DNA of 64,000 nucleotides from HXMU1420-2 sp034670145 (GTDB lineage: Bacteria; Pseudomonadota; Alphaproteobacteria; Rhodobacterales; Rhodobacteraceae), in assembly GCA_034670145.1 (NCBI GenBank), contig JAXMOA010000014.1, forward strand, positions 62,001 to 126,000. The letters run 5' to 3'. Every line of letters starts with the position of its first letter. Within the stretch, counting starts at the first letter, position 1. Below the pieces are notes generated by a model that was not told the DNA's origin, ran no database searches, and saw only the letters and a list, made by a program, of their open reading frames with translations. Shown here one piece after another: positions 32,408 through 40,611 of this stretch. Made by a program: the position numbers and the translations under genes.

Positions 32408-33988
32408 TCACACCAAATCATCAATAAGATCGCCAGCTTCGAACCCCATATCCAGAACGAGACCTGCGCCGGCTTCGACAAACTCTGCGACGCCGCCAGC
32501 GTCTCCGAAACCAAAGCCAGCGGAACCGAGAGCAAGTGCAATGGAGGTCACGCGCGGCGCTATCTTGTCAAATACCTTGTTGAATTTCGTGTCCTTGGAA
32601 TTCAATTCGTCCAGGAAAGGGCGCAGATGTTTGATCGCTTTCTCGCCCCTGGTCATCTTGCCGCCCAGATCACTGCATTTATCTAGCGCCCGATTGAGTA
32701 CACGGCGCGCCTGGACAAGGCGTTTATACGCTGCCTTCGCCTTTTTATCTTTGAGGCGCTTGATTGCATCAGCGAGTTTATCGACCTTATCCAATCCATC
32801 GACAATTTTTTTTGTAAGCTTTCGGCATTCAACATTGAGGCCCGCAATCTTTTGTTCCAGCAACTTAAACTGATCGTTACATTTCGGAATGCTCGACATG
32901 AAGGGAACATCGGTGCCCAGGATAGCCTTGAGCGAAGACATACCCGTTTCGGCGGCGATTTGGGTCTTTTTGGCGTTATCGTAACGCGCGATGAGTGTTT
33001 CCAGGTGGCCTTTCAAAGATTTCGCGATCTTATCCGCTGATGTGCCTAAATCCTTGATATTTTTTGCAAGACCAATACTGCTTCGCAATGTTGCCGCCGC
33101 GCCGATCGCCAGGCCCGGGATGGCAAGTGGCAGCGTGCCGCCCATGGACGGGACAGCACCTGCTGTGGCCGCAATGCCAAGCGCCAGCCCCCCGACACCG
33201 ATTGCAACACCGACGACCCCGGTCACGATCGTCACGGCGGATCTTATCTTGTACCTGCTGTATTGTTTACGCTGTTTTGCAAACCCATTCCACCGGTCCC
33301 GTATTATCGCCTTGAATTGAGGTTCGGAACGGACCATTTCGGCTTTGATCAATTTTTCCACCGCTTTTTTCATCTTTTTGGGATCAGCATTTTTTGGATC
33401 CTGCTGCGCCAGACTGTCAATTTCAAGAATTCTGACTTTCACCCGTTTGGCGATCTGATTGGCCAATTTTTCTGAATCGTCAGCGATCTGTTGTGGTGTG
33501 ATGTAGTCTTTCTCTTTTCTCATTTCTATCAATAATTGACCATCAATCTTTTGAGCGATCTCGAAACCCTTCAGGGTGAGCCACGCCGGTTTTTTACCGT
33601 CACTCTGGAGTTGCACGACCACACGTTCGCCGAGGTCACGTTTCCAGATAACAACCTCTTGGCCGAATTGTTGAGGCGCGGGTTGAGGCTGCTGTGGCGC
33701 TTTTTTCTGTTTCTGGGAGTGTTCTTTTCGTGCGTCGGCAATGACTTTGTCGAATTTCTTCAGGGCCTGAAGCGTTTCAGCATGCGTCTTGGGCTTGCAC
33801 TGTTTAATGGCGGCATCGACGGTTTTTTTGACCTTGTCCAGTGCGGTCAGCATCGCCTTGGTGTCGTCTTGTTCTAAAGAAATTTGATAGTTTCTCAGCG
33901 CCTCTGCCAACCCGGTTTTGCCAAGCGTCCGCGCCTTGTTTTTTGTCCACCACTTTGCACTGAGTTGTGGTGTTTCACCCTTTTTCAT
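32408..33988 (-). CDS. Unrecognised 526-residue helical protein with hydrophobic hairpin
   Basis: I do not recognise a family. Residues 1-100 are charged helices followed by a PQQPQPAPQQ linker. Residues 105-150 contain Trp- and Val-rich short strands (EVVIWKRDLGERVVVQLQ). Residues 251-300 are a long Gly/Ala/Val/Ile stretch that could form two membrane helices around PSMGGTLP. Residues 305-470 are strongly charged coiled coil, and 478-526 are again hydrophobic and Gly-rich, ending acidic. There is no signal peptide. A long helical bundle with a hydrophobic hairpin resembles alpha-pore-forming toxins in outline only. The gene is AT-richer and Lys/Gln-richer than its neighbours. GGATGGAG precedes the ATG. 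Confidence 0.75.
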   Translation of the reverse strand: MKKGETPQLSAKWWTKNKARTLGKTGLAEALRNYQISLEQDDTKAMLTALDKVKKTVDAAIKQCKPKTHAETLQALKKFDKVIADARKEHSQKQKKAPQQPQPAPQQFGQEVVIWKRDLGERVVVQLQSDGKKPAWLTLKGFEIAQKIDGQLLIEMRKEKDYITPQQIADDSEKLANQIAKRVKVRILEIDSLAQQDPKNADPKKMKKAVEKLIKAEMVRSEPQFKAIIRDRWNGFAKQRKQYSRYKIRSAVTIVTGVVGVAIGVGGLALGIAATAGAVPSMGGTLPLAIPGLAIGAAATLRSSIGLAKNIKDLGTSADKIAKSLKGHLETLIARYDNAKKTQIAAETGMSSLKAILGTDVPFMSSIPKCNDQFKLLEQKIAGLNVECRKLTKKIVDGLDKVDKLADAIKRLKDKKAKAAYKRLVQARRVLNRALDKCSDLGGKMTRGEKAIKHLRPFLDELNSKDTKFNKVFDKIAPRVTSIALALGSAGFGFGDAGGVAEFVEAGAGLVLDMGFEAGDLIDDLV

Positions 33989-34021
33989 AATCGTACTCCA
34001 TCCTTAAATGTCTCTTTGGCC

Positions 34022-34036
34022 CCGTCAATTTGACGG
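34022..34036. promoter_or_regulatory. Perfect palindrome before the 526-residue gene
   Basis: CCGTCAATTTGACGG has two perfect seven-base arms around one base and lies 34 bp upstream of the start codon. On the minus strand it includes TTGACG, a possible -35. It is a candidate operator. Confidence 0.5.
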
Positions 34037-34093
34037 ATCGTTGAAATCCGGTCTTTGATTGGCCAAAATTGCAGATCTCGGAGGGCGGGTGTC

Positions 34094-34111
34094 ATCATCT
34101 GTTCAGATGAT
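34094..34111. promoter_or_regulatory. Second perfect palindrome, upstream
   Basis: ATCATCTGTTCAGATGAT has eight-base arms around TT, about 105 bp before the 526-residue gene and 81 bp beyond the LysR stop. With the nearer palindrome it suggests tight control by one or two regulators. A 37-codon frame beginning inside it and ending with ATGA overlap on the gene start could be a leader peptide, but this is weak. Confidence 0.5.
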
Positions 34112-34191
34112 ATCGTGCTTTTTGTGCGGCGTTGTGTCGGGTTATTTGTGGGGGGATCCACGCATGGATCACTCCCGGCCAAGGCTCAGGC

Positions 34192-35106
34192 CTACTTATG
34201 GTTGTGGCGCGTCGTGGCGTTTAGGTCGTCGGTCAGGATGTTTACGACTGTTTCGATGATTTCATCGTGTTCGTTCCTGTTTCCGATTTCCAGACACAGG
34301 CTTTGATCCAATGTGACCCGATTGGAGAATGGCGCGACCAGTTCGCCGCGTTTCAGGAGCGGTTCGACCAGAAAGCCGTGCCCGATGATGACGCCCGCGC
34401 CATTTTTGGCCTCTTCCAGGGCCAGGCCGAACAGGGAAAACACCGGGCCGGATGTGCTGAGTGGACCGGTTTCTCCGATGTGAGAGAGCCAGAGAGGCCA
34501 GTCATCGAACCATGTTTCGTCGCTGAGCAAGGTTTCGTTTAGGAGGTCGGCGGGCGCGTGCAGGCGTTTGGCGAGCTCTGGCGCGCAAACCGGGAAGATT
34601 TCATCCTGGGCGAGGCAGATGGCGCCGTTTGTGTCGGCTGTTGGGGTCAGGAACAGGCTGAGGTTGAAGGGTTCGCGTTTCAGGTTGGGCGGGGTCTGAC
34701 GTGTTGTGACAGAGATTTCCAGGTTTGGGATGCTGTGGCGCAGGGCATTCAGGCGAGGGGCGAGCCAATATTGCGCGACGCTGGGGAGGGTGGCGATTTT
34801 GATGACGTGCGGTTTTGCGGTGCGCAAGAGCCCGGAAACCGAGTCGCCCATCAGGTCAAATGCCTTGGTCAGCTGACCCACCGCCTGCCTGCCGGCGTCA
34901 TTCAGGCTGACACCCTGTGCGTGGCGGTCAAACAGCGTGAGGCCCAGCCATGTCTCTAACGATTTGATCTGCTGAGAGATCGCGGCCGGGGTGACGCAGA
35001 GTTCATCTGCCGCGCTGATGAAGCTGCCCAGTCGGGCAACCGACTCGAAGGCGCGCAAGGCGTTCATTGGCGGCAGGCTGGGTCTGTGAGTGAGTTTGCG
35101 CGACAT
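34192..35106 (-). CDS. LysR family transcriptional regulator
   Basis: The 304-residue protein has the LysR helix-turn-helix (FESVARLGSFISAADELCVTPAAISQQIKSLE, near residues 20-51) and a periplasmic-binding-like effector domain. It is divergent from the SHMT-like and sulfatase genes across 138 bp, so it is their likely regulator. The 526-residue gene follows on the same strand after about 200 bp, but its own palindromes argue for separate control. Confidence 0.85.
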   Translation of the reverse strand: MSRKLTHRPSLPPMNALRAFESVARLGSFISAADELCVTPAAISQQIKSLETWLGLTLFDRHAQGVSLNDAGRQAVGQLTKAFDLMGDSVSGLLRTAKPHVIKIATLPSVAQYWLAPRLNALRHSIPNLEISVTTRQTPPNLKREPFNLSLFLTPTADTNGAICLAQDEIFPVCAPELAKRLHAPADLLNETLLSDETWFDDWPLWLSHIGETGPLSTSGPVFSLFGLALEEAKNGAGVIIGHGFLVEPLLKRGELVAPFSNRVTLDQSLCLEIGNRNEHDEIIETVVNILTDDLNATTRHNHK

Positions 35107-35244
35107 TAGGCCTAGATAATCTATGCCTAGAGATCAGTAAATCTCGTTTGCTGGAATTTTGGCGACATGGTTCATTTGTGAGGTCGTTTTCTGGACCCAA
35201 TAGATGTTTTGCCCCTGGCGGCAGGACAAAAGTGAGAAATCATC

Positions 35245-36507
35245 ATGTCGGAATTTTTTTCGGCGGGCGTCGACCGGACGGACCCGCTTATTGCGGAGGC
35301 TTTGAACCAAGAGCTGACGCGGCAACAGTCGCAGATTGAACTGATCGCGTCGGAGAACATGATCAGCCGGGCGGTTCTGGATGCGTTGGGTCATGAGATG
35401 ACCAACAAGACGCTTGAGGGGTATCCGGGAGCGCGGTTTCACGGCGGTGGGCTGAATGTTGATATCGTGGAACAGGCCGCAATTGACCGCGCCTGTCAGC
35501 TGTTTCAATGCGCCTATGCCAATGTGCAGCCCCATTCTGGCAGCCAGGCAAATCTGGCGGTGTTTTTTGCGATGTTGAAGCCGGGTGACAGGTTGTTGAG
35601 CCTGGATTTGGCGGCGGGCGGACATCTGAGCCATGGGCTGGGGGCGAACCTGTCCGGGCGATGGTTTGAGGCGCATCACTATGGGGTCAACCGGGATACC
35701 GGTATGCTCGATTATGACGATGTGCGGGCGCGGGCGATGGAGGTGCGGCCCAAGCTGTTGATTGCGGGGGGGTCTGCCTATCCGCGGGCGCTGGATTTTG
35801 AGCGGCTGGGCGCGATTGCGCGGGAGGTGGGCGCCTTTTTTCTGGTTGATATGGCGCATATTGCCGGGCTGGTGGCCGGGGGGGCGCATGTTTCGCCGCT
35901 GCCTCATGCCGATGTGGTCACCTGTACAACCACAAAGACGCTGCGCGGTCCGCGGGGCGGTTTGATTTTGTCCCGGGATGATATCTGGCGCAAAAAGCTG
36001 CAATCCGCGATGTTTCCCGGCGTTCAGGGCAGCCTGCACACGCAGGTTCTGGCGGCCAAGGCGGTCTGCCTGGGCGAAGCTTTGCAGCCGGATTTTCGGG
36101 GCTATGCGCGTCAGATTGTCGACAACGCCAGGACATTGGCGTCGGCGCTGCAAGAGGGCGGTGTGGAGGTCGTTTCGGGTGGTACGGATACGCATATCGT
36201 TTTGCTGAACCTGTCGGGGGTCGGCCTGTTTGGGCGCGAGGCCGAGGCGTTGCTGGATCAGGCCAACATCACCTGCAACAAGAACCCGATTCCGTTCGAT
36301 GTGCCCAATCCGAACAATTGGGTTGGCCTGCGCCTGGGGGTGGCGGCGGCGACAACGCGCGGGTTCAGGCAGGCTGAATTTGCGCAACTTGGCAAGAGTA
36401 TTGCCGGACTCCTGACCTCGGATGCTACAAACCGGGACAGTCGACTGTCAGAGGCCCGGGCGGCCACGGGGCGGCTGTGCACGGCTTATCCTATTTACAC
36501 CGGGTGA
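35245..36507 (+). CDS. Serine hydroxymethyltransferase-like PLP enzyme, active-site variant
   Basis: The 420-residue fold-type I enzyme keeps the PLP lysine (Lys231 in TTTKTLRGPRGG), the catalytic Glu58, HSGSQAN and the SAYPR and VDMAH motifs. Three residues that are nearly fixed in SHMT differ: Tyr55 of the E. coli enzyme is Thr56 here, Tyr65 is His66, and the His before the lysine is Thr230. A Thr at the first site is, as I recall, typical of alpha-methylserine hydroxymethyltransferase. It is therefore probably not the housekeeping GlyA. It is 5 bp before the sulfatase gene and divergent from LysR. Confidence 0.8.
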   Translation: MSEFFSAGVDRTDPLIAEALNQELTRQQSQIELIASENMISRAVLDALGHEMTNKTLEGYPGARFHGGGLNVDIVEQAAIDRACQLFQCAYANVQPHSGSQANLAVFFAMLKPGDRLLSLDLAAGGHLSHGLGANLSGRWFEAHHYGVNRDTGMLDYDDVRARAMEVRPKLLIAGGSAYPRALDFERLGAIAREVGAFFLVDMAHIAGLVAGGAHVSPLPHADVVTCTTTKTLRGPRGGLILSRDDIWRKKLQSAMFPGVQGSLHTQVLAAKAVCLGEALQPDFRGYARQIVDNARTLASALQEGGVEVVSGGTDTHIVLLNLSGVGLFGREAEALLDQANITCNKNPIPFDVPNPNNWVGLRLGVAAATTRGFRQAEFAQLGKSIAGLLTSDATNRDSRLSEARAATGRLCTAYPIYTG

Positions 36508-36512
36508 CGGAA

Positions 36513-38114
36513 ATGAGCGCAAAGATGAACATACTGGTGGTGCAGGCTGACCAGCTGGCGGCCCGGGCTTTGGCGGCCTATGGCAATACGGTCTGCAAGA
36601 CACCTGTGCTGGACGGGGTCGTCCAGGAAGGCACGGTGTTTCAGCAGGCGTATGCGAATTACCCGCTTTGCGGACCGTCGCGAGCCTCGATGATGACGGG
36701 TTTGTTGCCGTTCAAGGGCGGGTTTTATGACAATGGGACGGAATATGCCGCGACCATCCCCAGTTTTGCGCACTACCTGAGGATGGCGGGGTATCAGACC
36801 TGTTTGTCGGGCAAGATGCACTTCATCGGCCCGGATCAGCTGCATGGGTTTGAAGAGCGTCTGACGGCGGATATTTACCCGTCAGATTTCAACTGGATGT
36901 CGAACTGGACCCTGGACAACGCGGAAACTGTGGCTGATCGGTTGTTGGCGGCGCAGGGCGAAGTTCAGGGGATCAAGAATTCGGGGATCTATGAGCGGAC
37001 GGTGCAGCTGGATTATGACGAAGAGGTCATTTTCAAAGCCTGTCGCAAGATTCATGATTATGCGCGCAGTGACGATCCGCGCCCGTTCTGCCTGGTCGCC
37101 TCGTTGACGCATCCGCATGATCCCTTTGCTGTGCCGCAGCGGTATTGGGACAGGTATGATCATGACGCGATTGATATGCCCGAAATCCCCCGTGCGGGGC
37201 CTGACGGGCTGGATGCGCATTCCCGTCGGTTGTACGATCATATTGGCGTTGATGCGGCGGATATGAGTGATGAAGAGGTGCGGATTGCGCGCCATGCCTA
37301 TTACGCGGCCATTTCCTTCGTGGATGACCAGTTGGGCAAGTTGATAGAAGCGCTGGAGGTCTCGGGCCAGCGCGACAACACTGCGATCATCTTTATCTCT
37401 GACCATGGAGAGGCGCTGGGCGAGCGTGGTCTGTGGTTCAAGCGGTCGTTTTACGATGTCGCGTTGAGTGTGCCGCTGATCGTGTCGGTTCCGGGGGCTG
37501 ATCAGGTGCCGGTGTGCGACAGCAACGCCTCGCTGGTTGATTTGTTGCCAACGCTGGTGGAGCTTGCGGCCCCCGAAGATGGGCCGGAGCAAATCACGGC
37601 GGCCTATAGCGGGAAATCTCTGGTGCCGTTTTTGTATGGGCACCGTGCGGCGGGGGATGAGGACGTTGTTCTGTGCGAAATGGCAGGCGATGGGCTGACG
37701 CAGCCGGCGGTTGCGGTTTTGCGCGGGCGGATGAAATACATCCATTGCGACACAGATCCGCCGCTGATGTTTGATCGCGCTGTTGATCCGCATGAAAAGG
37801 TCAATCTGATCGGAGACCCGGATTATGCCGAGGTGGAACACTGGTTCCGCGCGACGATTGCAGACACATGGGATTTCCCGCGAATCCGCGAGGACGTGTT
37901 GGAGTGTCAACGCCGTCGCCGGGTCGTGGAAAGAGCGCATGCAGAAGGTCAGACGCCGTCATGGGACTATGATCAGGTGATTGCGGGCTCTACCCAGTAT
38001 TTCCGAGCCTTGCCGGTCAACCCCAGCGCGTCCAATTATTCGAGCACATTCGAGGTGCGGTTGCGCCCTGACAGCGAGCGTCCAAACCGCCGCACGCCCT
38101 TTGAAAAGCCGTAG
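36513..38114 (+). CDS. Sulfatase, choline-sulfatase-like
   Basis: The 533-residue type I sulfatase has the formylglycine site Cys53 in LCGPSRASMMTG, and segments shared with BetC such as FAHYLRMAGYQTCLSGKMHF and DQLHGFEERLTADIYPSDF. It lacks the tryptophan-rich DWWYH segment I associate with choline binding in BetC. The corresponding region reads WTLDNAETVADRL, so the substrate may be another sulfate or phosphonate ester. It starts 5 bp after the SHMT-like gene. A formylglycine-generating enzyme is not in the window. Confidence 0.8.
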   Translation: MSAKMNILVVQADQLAARALAAYGNTVCKTPVLDGVVQEGTVFQQAYANYPLCGPSRASMMTGLLPFKGGFYDNGTEYAATIPSFAHYLRMAGYQTCLSGKMHFIGPDQLHGFEERLTADIYPSDFNWMSNWTLDNAETVADRLLAAQGEVQGIKNSGIYERTVQLDYDEEVIFKACRKIHDYARSDDPRPFCLVASLTHPHDPFAVPQRYWDRYDHDAIDMPEIPRAGPDGLDAHSRRLYDHIGVDAADMSDEEVRIARHAYYAAISFVDDQLGKLIEALEVSGQRDNTAIIFISDHGEALGERGLWFKRSFYDVALSVPLIVSVPGADQVPVCDSNASLVDLLPTLVELAAPEDGPEQITAAYSGKSLVPFLYGHRAAGDEDVVLCEMAGDGLTQPAVAVLRGRMKYIHCDTDPPLMFDRAVDPHEKVNLIGDPDYAEVEHWFRATIADTWDFPRIREDVLECQRRRRVVERAHAEGQTPSWDYDQVIAGSTQYFRALPVNPSASNYSSTFEVRLRPDSERPNRRTPFEKP

Positions 38115-38248
38115 ATCGGGCGGAACAGAAGAGGAAAAGCACAGAATCGCCGAGGGTCGGCGTGTTCGATGCAGAGACTGGCTGAATATCAAATGTTGCA
38201 CGCCATGGTGGTGACTACCTGTCCTTTGCAAAAGGAGAGGCACGTTTC

Positions 38249-38857
38249 ATGGAGCTGTTGGGATTGGTGTTGGTGGTGGTGGGCTTTGTTCTCGTCTGTG
38301 ATAAAGTTCTGAAAGTGGGACCGCGCCGGCAGCGGTATCAGAGGCCTCCTCTGGTCAGGCCAGCGCCGGAAAGAAGGGCGCCCGCCGGAACCCGATCAGC
38401 CCGGCCGCCACATTTTGATGACGCAAGTGCACAGCATCTGTCGCACAAACATATCGTGGCCGGTGCCGCCTATGTCGTCGATGGTGATACGATCAAAATC
38501 AAGAACACCCAGATCCGCCTGTTCGGGATTGATGCGCCTGAGCTCAATCATCCTTATGGCAACAAAGCCAAATGGGCTTTGGTCAAGCTTTGCAAGGGCC
38601 ATGTCATTCAGGCGGAAGTCACCGATCGGGACGTATACGGACGGTTGGTTGCGCGGTGTCGCCTGTCGGATGGGCGGGATCTGTCGGCTGAGATGGTAAA
38701 GCAGGGGCTGGCGATTGACTGGCCCAAATTCTCGGGCGGTCGTTACCGAACCCTGGAAACGCCGGATGCGCGCAAGAGGATGTTCCTGGCGGACGCGCGC
38801 CAAAAGGGGCGGATGCATGTTTGGCGAGCATTCGAAGCCCGGCAAGAGAGGTCGTAG
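38249..38857 (+). CDS. Membrane-anchored thermonuclease-like protein (SNase domain)
   Basis: The 202-residue protein begins with a hydrophobic helix (MELLGLVLVVVGFVLVCDKV) and a basic Pro-rich linker, then a staphylococcal nuclease fold from about residue 70: VVDGDTIKIKNTQIRLFGIDAPEL, DRDVYGRLVARC and MVKQGLAIDW. The Asp, Arg and Glu positions needed for nuclease activity appear present (DGDT, RLFGIDAPE, GR). It is probably an envelope-attached nuclease. Confidence 0.85.
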   Translation: MELLGLVLVVVGFVLVCDKVLKVGPRRQRYQRPPLVRPAPERRAPAGTRSARPPHFDDASAQHLSHKHIVAGAAYVVDGDTIKIKNTQIRLFGIDAPELNHPYGNKAKWALVKLCKGHVIQAEVTDRDVYGRLVARCRLSDGRDLSAEMVKQGLAIDWPKFSGGRYRTLETPDARKRMFLADARQKGRMHVWRAFEARQERS

Positions 38858-38876
38858 CGCTGTCGCCTGACGCGCC

Positions 38877-39395
38877 TCAGACGGATGAGCCGGTCAGCGG
38901 CACCCAGAGGCTTGTCCCTGGCGCGGCGCGCTTGACGATCCAGTGCAGGTTGGCCCGGGAAAAGGCCAGGCAGCCTTCGGTCGGGTAGCCGGGGCGGCGC
39001 CATTGATGCAGGAAAATCGCAGAGCCTTTGTGCGCCGTTGCGTCGGGCCAGTTCCAGTCGGTTGTCAGGATCAGGTCATACAGCGGGTCGGGGCGGCGCA
39101 GGCATTCATGGCTGGCGGCATAGGGGCTGCGGACATGGGTGTTATAGGCCGGGTCATCGGGGGCATCGGACCACAAGTCGCCCGGACCAATGGGGCGCGC
39201 CCAGGGTGTCGGGCGGCGCATCCGGTCGGGGCGGTAATACAATCCGGTGATGTGGTGCAGTCCGATGGGCGTGGCGCCATCGCCTTCGCGCTTGGTCGCG
39301 GAGAGGCCGCCGCGCCCCACACTACAGGGAAATTTCCGTCCCAGATAGTGCAGGCCAGTCGGGGTGAGGACCATATCAGGGCCCCCGCCGGTCAC
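38877..39395 (-). CDS. L,D-transpeptidase family protein (YkuD domain)
   Basis: The 172-residue protein has the catalytic motif HQWRRPGYPTEGCLAFSR, the His-x-Cys arrangement of L,D-transpeptidases, and LILTTDWNWPDA upstream. No signal peptide is evident. Small cytoplasmic-looking YkuD proteins of this kind are common in alphaproteobacteria, and their substrate is unclear. It overlaps ribA by four bases, so it is translated with it. Confidence 0.85.
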   Translation of the reverse strand: MTGGGPDMVLTPTGLHYLGRKFPCSVGRGGLSATKREGDGATPIGLHHITGLYYRPDRMRRPTPWARPIGPGDLWSDAPDDPAYNTHVRSPYAASHECLRRPDPLYDLILTTDWNWPDATAHKGSAIFLHQWRRPGYPTEGCLAFSRANLHWIVKRAAPGTSLWVPLTGSSV

Positions 39396-40468
39396 AGCAG
39401 ATGGCCGGACTTTTGCGCCTTGGTCGCAAGGTAGGCGCGGTTATGGCTGGTTTCGCCCACTTTGAGCGGGACCCGCTCTACCACCTCGATGCCGGTGCGT
39501 TCCATCATGGCGATCTTGGCCGGGTTGTTGGTGAGCAGGCGCGCCTTGGAAAAACCCATAGTCTTTAGAATATCCGAGCCGAGCCGGAAATCACGTTCGT
39601 CATCCTCAAAGCCCAGGCGGTGATTGGCCTCGACGGTGTCAAACCCTTGATCCTGGAGGGAGTAGGCCCGCATTTTATTGGCCAGCCCGATGCCGCGCCC
39701 TTCCTGGTTGAGGTATAGGAGAACGCCTGCGCCCTCGGCCCCCATCTGGGCCAGTGCCGCGTTGAGCTGCGGGCCGCAGTCGCATTTGAGGCTTCCCATC
39801 AGATCTCCGGTGAAGCAGGCCGAATGCAGCCGGGTCAAAACCGGCTGATCCCGGTCCGGGCGTCCGATTTCGATGGCATAATGTTCTTCGGCGCCGTCAT
39901 CGGGGCGAAAGATATGCAGCCGTCCGGCATCAGAGACGCGCAGGGGCAGGCGGGCGTGAATGACCGGTTGCAAGGGATGATGGCGGGCCAGTTCCGGTTG
40001 CACCGCCGCCAGGTTGAGTTCTGTCAGACCCGACAGATCGCCGGCCGCATCGGCCAGAATCGCCGCCGGAAGCAGGCGCGCGGATTTCAGCAATTGGATC
40101 GCGATGCGATGGGCCAGGGCCGAGCCGTCGCGTTGCGATGTCAGGGGGCCTTTCATCGGGTGGCGCAGGTCGTCGGCCGGGTCGGCGATGGCCTGAATCC
40201 ACGACAGCCCGGCGTCCTCTGGCAGCAGGATTCGCGCCAGATCTCCGTCATAGGCGCGGGCCTTGAGCGTTTCGGCGCGTCTTGCGGTAATGGCCAGCAC
40301 GATCGCCGGAGATATGGCGCGCATATCTGCCAGCCGCTCGGGGCTGAGGGTTTCGGCGCTGGCGGCGAGCAGGCGTTTGGTGCCGTTGGTCAGCACGACG
40401 GGCAGCCCCATGCGCAGGTCTGCGCGCGCACGGGCGAGGCGTTCGGTGATATCTGGGATGAGGCTCAT
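39392..40468 (-). CDS. ribA: GTP cyclohydrolase II with N-terminal extension
   Basis: The 358-residue protein carries a full GTP cyclohydrolase II domain from about residue 160, with zinc cysteines in HSACFTGDLMGSLKCDCG and the motifs NQEGRGIGLANK and RLLTNNPAKI. This is the first step of riboflavin synthesis. The N-terminal 150 residues resemble a DHBP-synthase-like domain in outline (IPDITERLARARADLRMG) but lack the acidic DDxxRENEGD motif, so that activity is probably lost. Translationally coupled to the L,D-transpeptidase gene. Confidence 0.9.
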   Translation of the reverse strand: MSLIPDITERLARARADLRMGLPVVLTNGTKRLLAASAETLSPERLADMRAISPAIVLAITARRAETLKARAYDGDLARILLPEDAGLSWIQAIADPADDLRHPMKGPLTSQRDGSALAHRIAIQLLKSARLLPAAILADAAGDLSGLTELNLAAVQPELARHHPLQPVIHARLPLRVSDAGRLHIFRPDDGAEEHYAIEIGRPDRDQPVLTRLHSACFTGDLMGSLKCDCGPQLNAALAQMGAEGAGVLLYLNQEGRGIGLANKMRAYSLQDQGFDTVEANHRLGFEDDERDFRLGSDILKTMGFSKARLLTNNPAKIAMMERTGIEVVERVPLKVGETSHNRAYLATKAQKSGHLL

Positions 40469-40611
40469 GATCAGCTATACCTAGGTACTTTTGACGGAAT
40501 GTGAAACATTTACGTGTTTGTAGACACGACGGCGTGAGTGCAGTGCAGCAAATCTTGTCGAAAGGCGAGGTCGGACGCATGTCATTGTCACGCAAAACGG
40601 AGGGATTGACG

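Noticed and set aside
33985..34182. 65-codon frame overlapping the start of the 526-residue gene by ATGA
   Set aside because: It needs a TTG start or a weak internal ATG, no family is visible, and it covers the palindromic promoter region. Kept only as a remark on a possible leader peptide.
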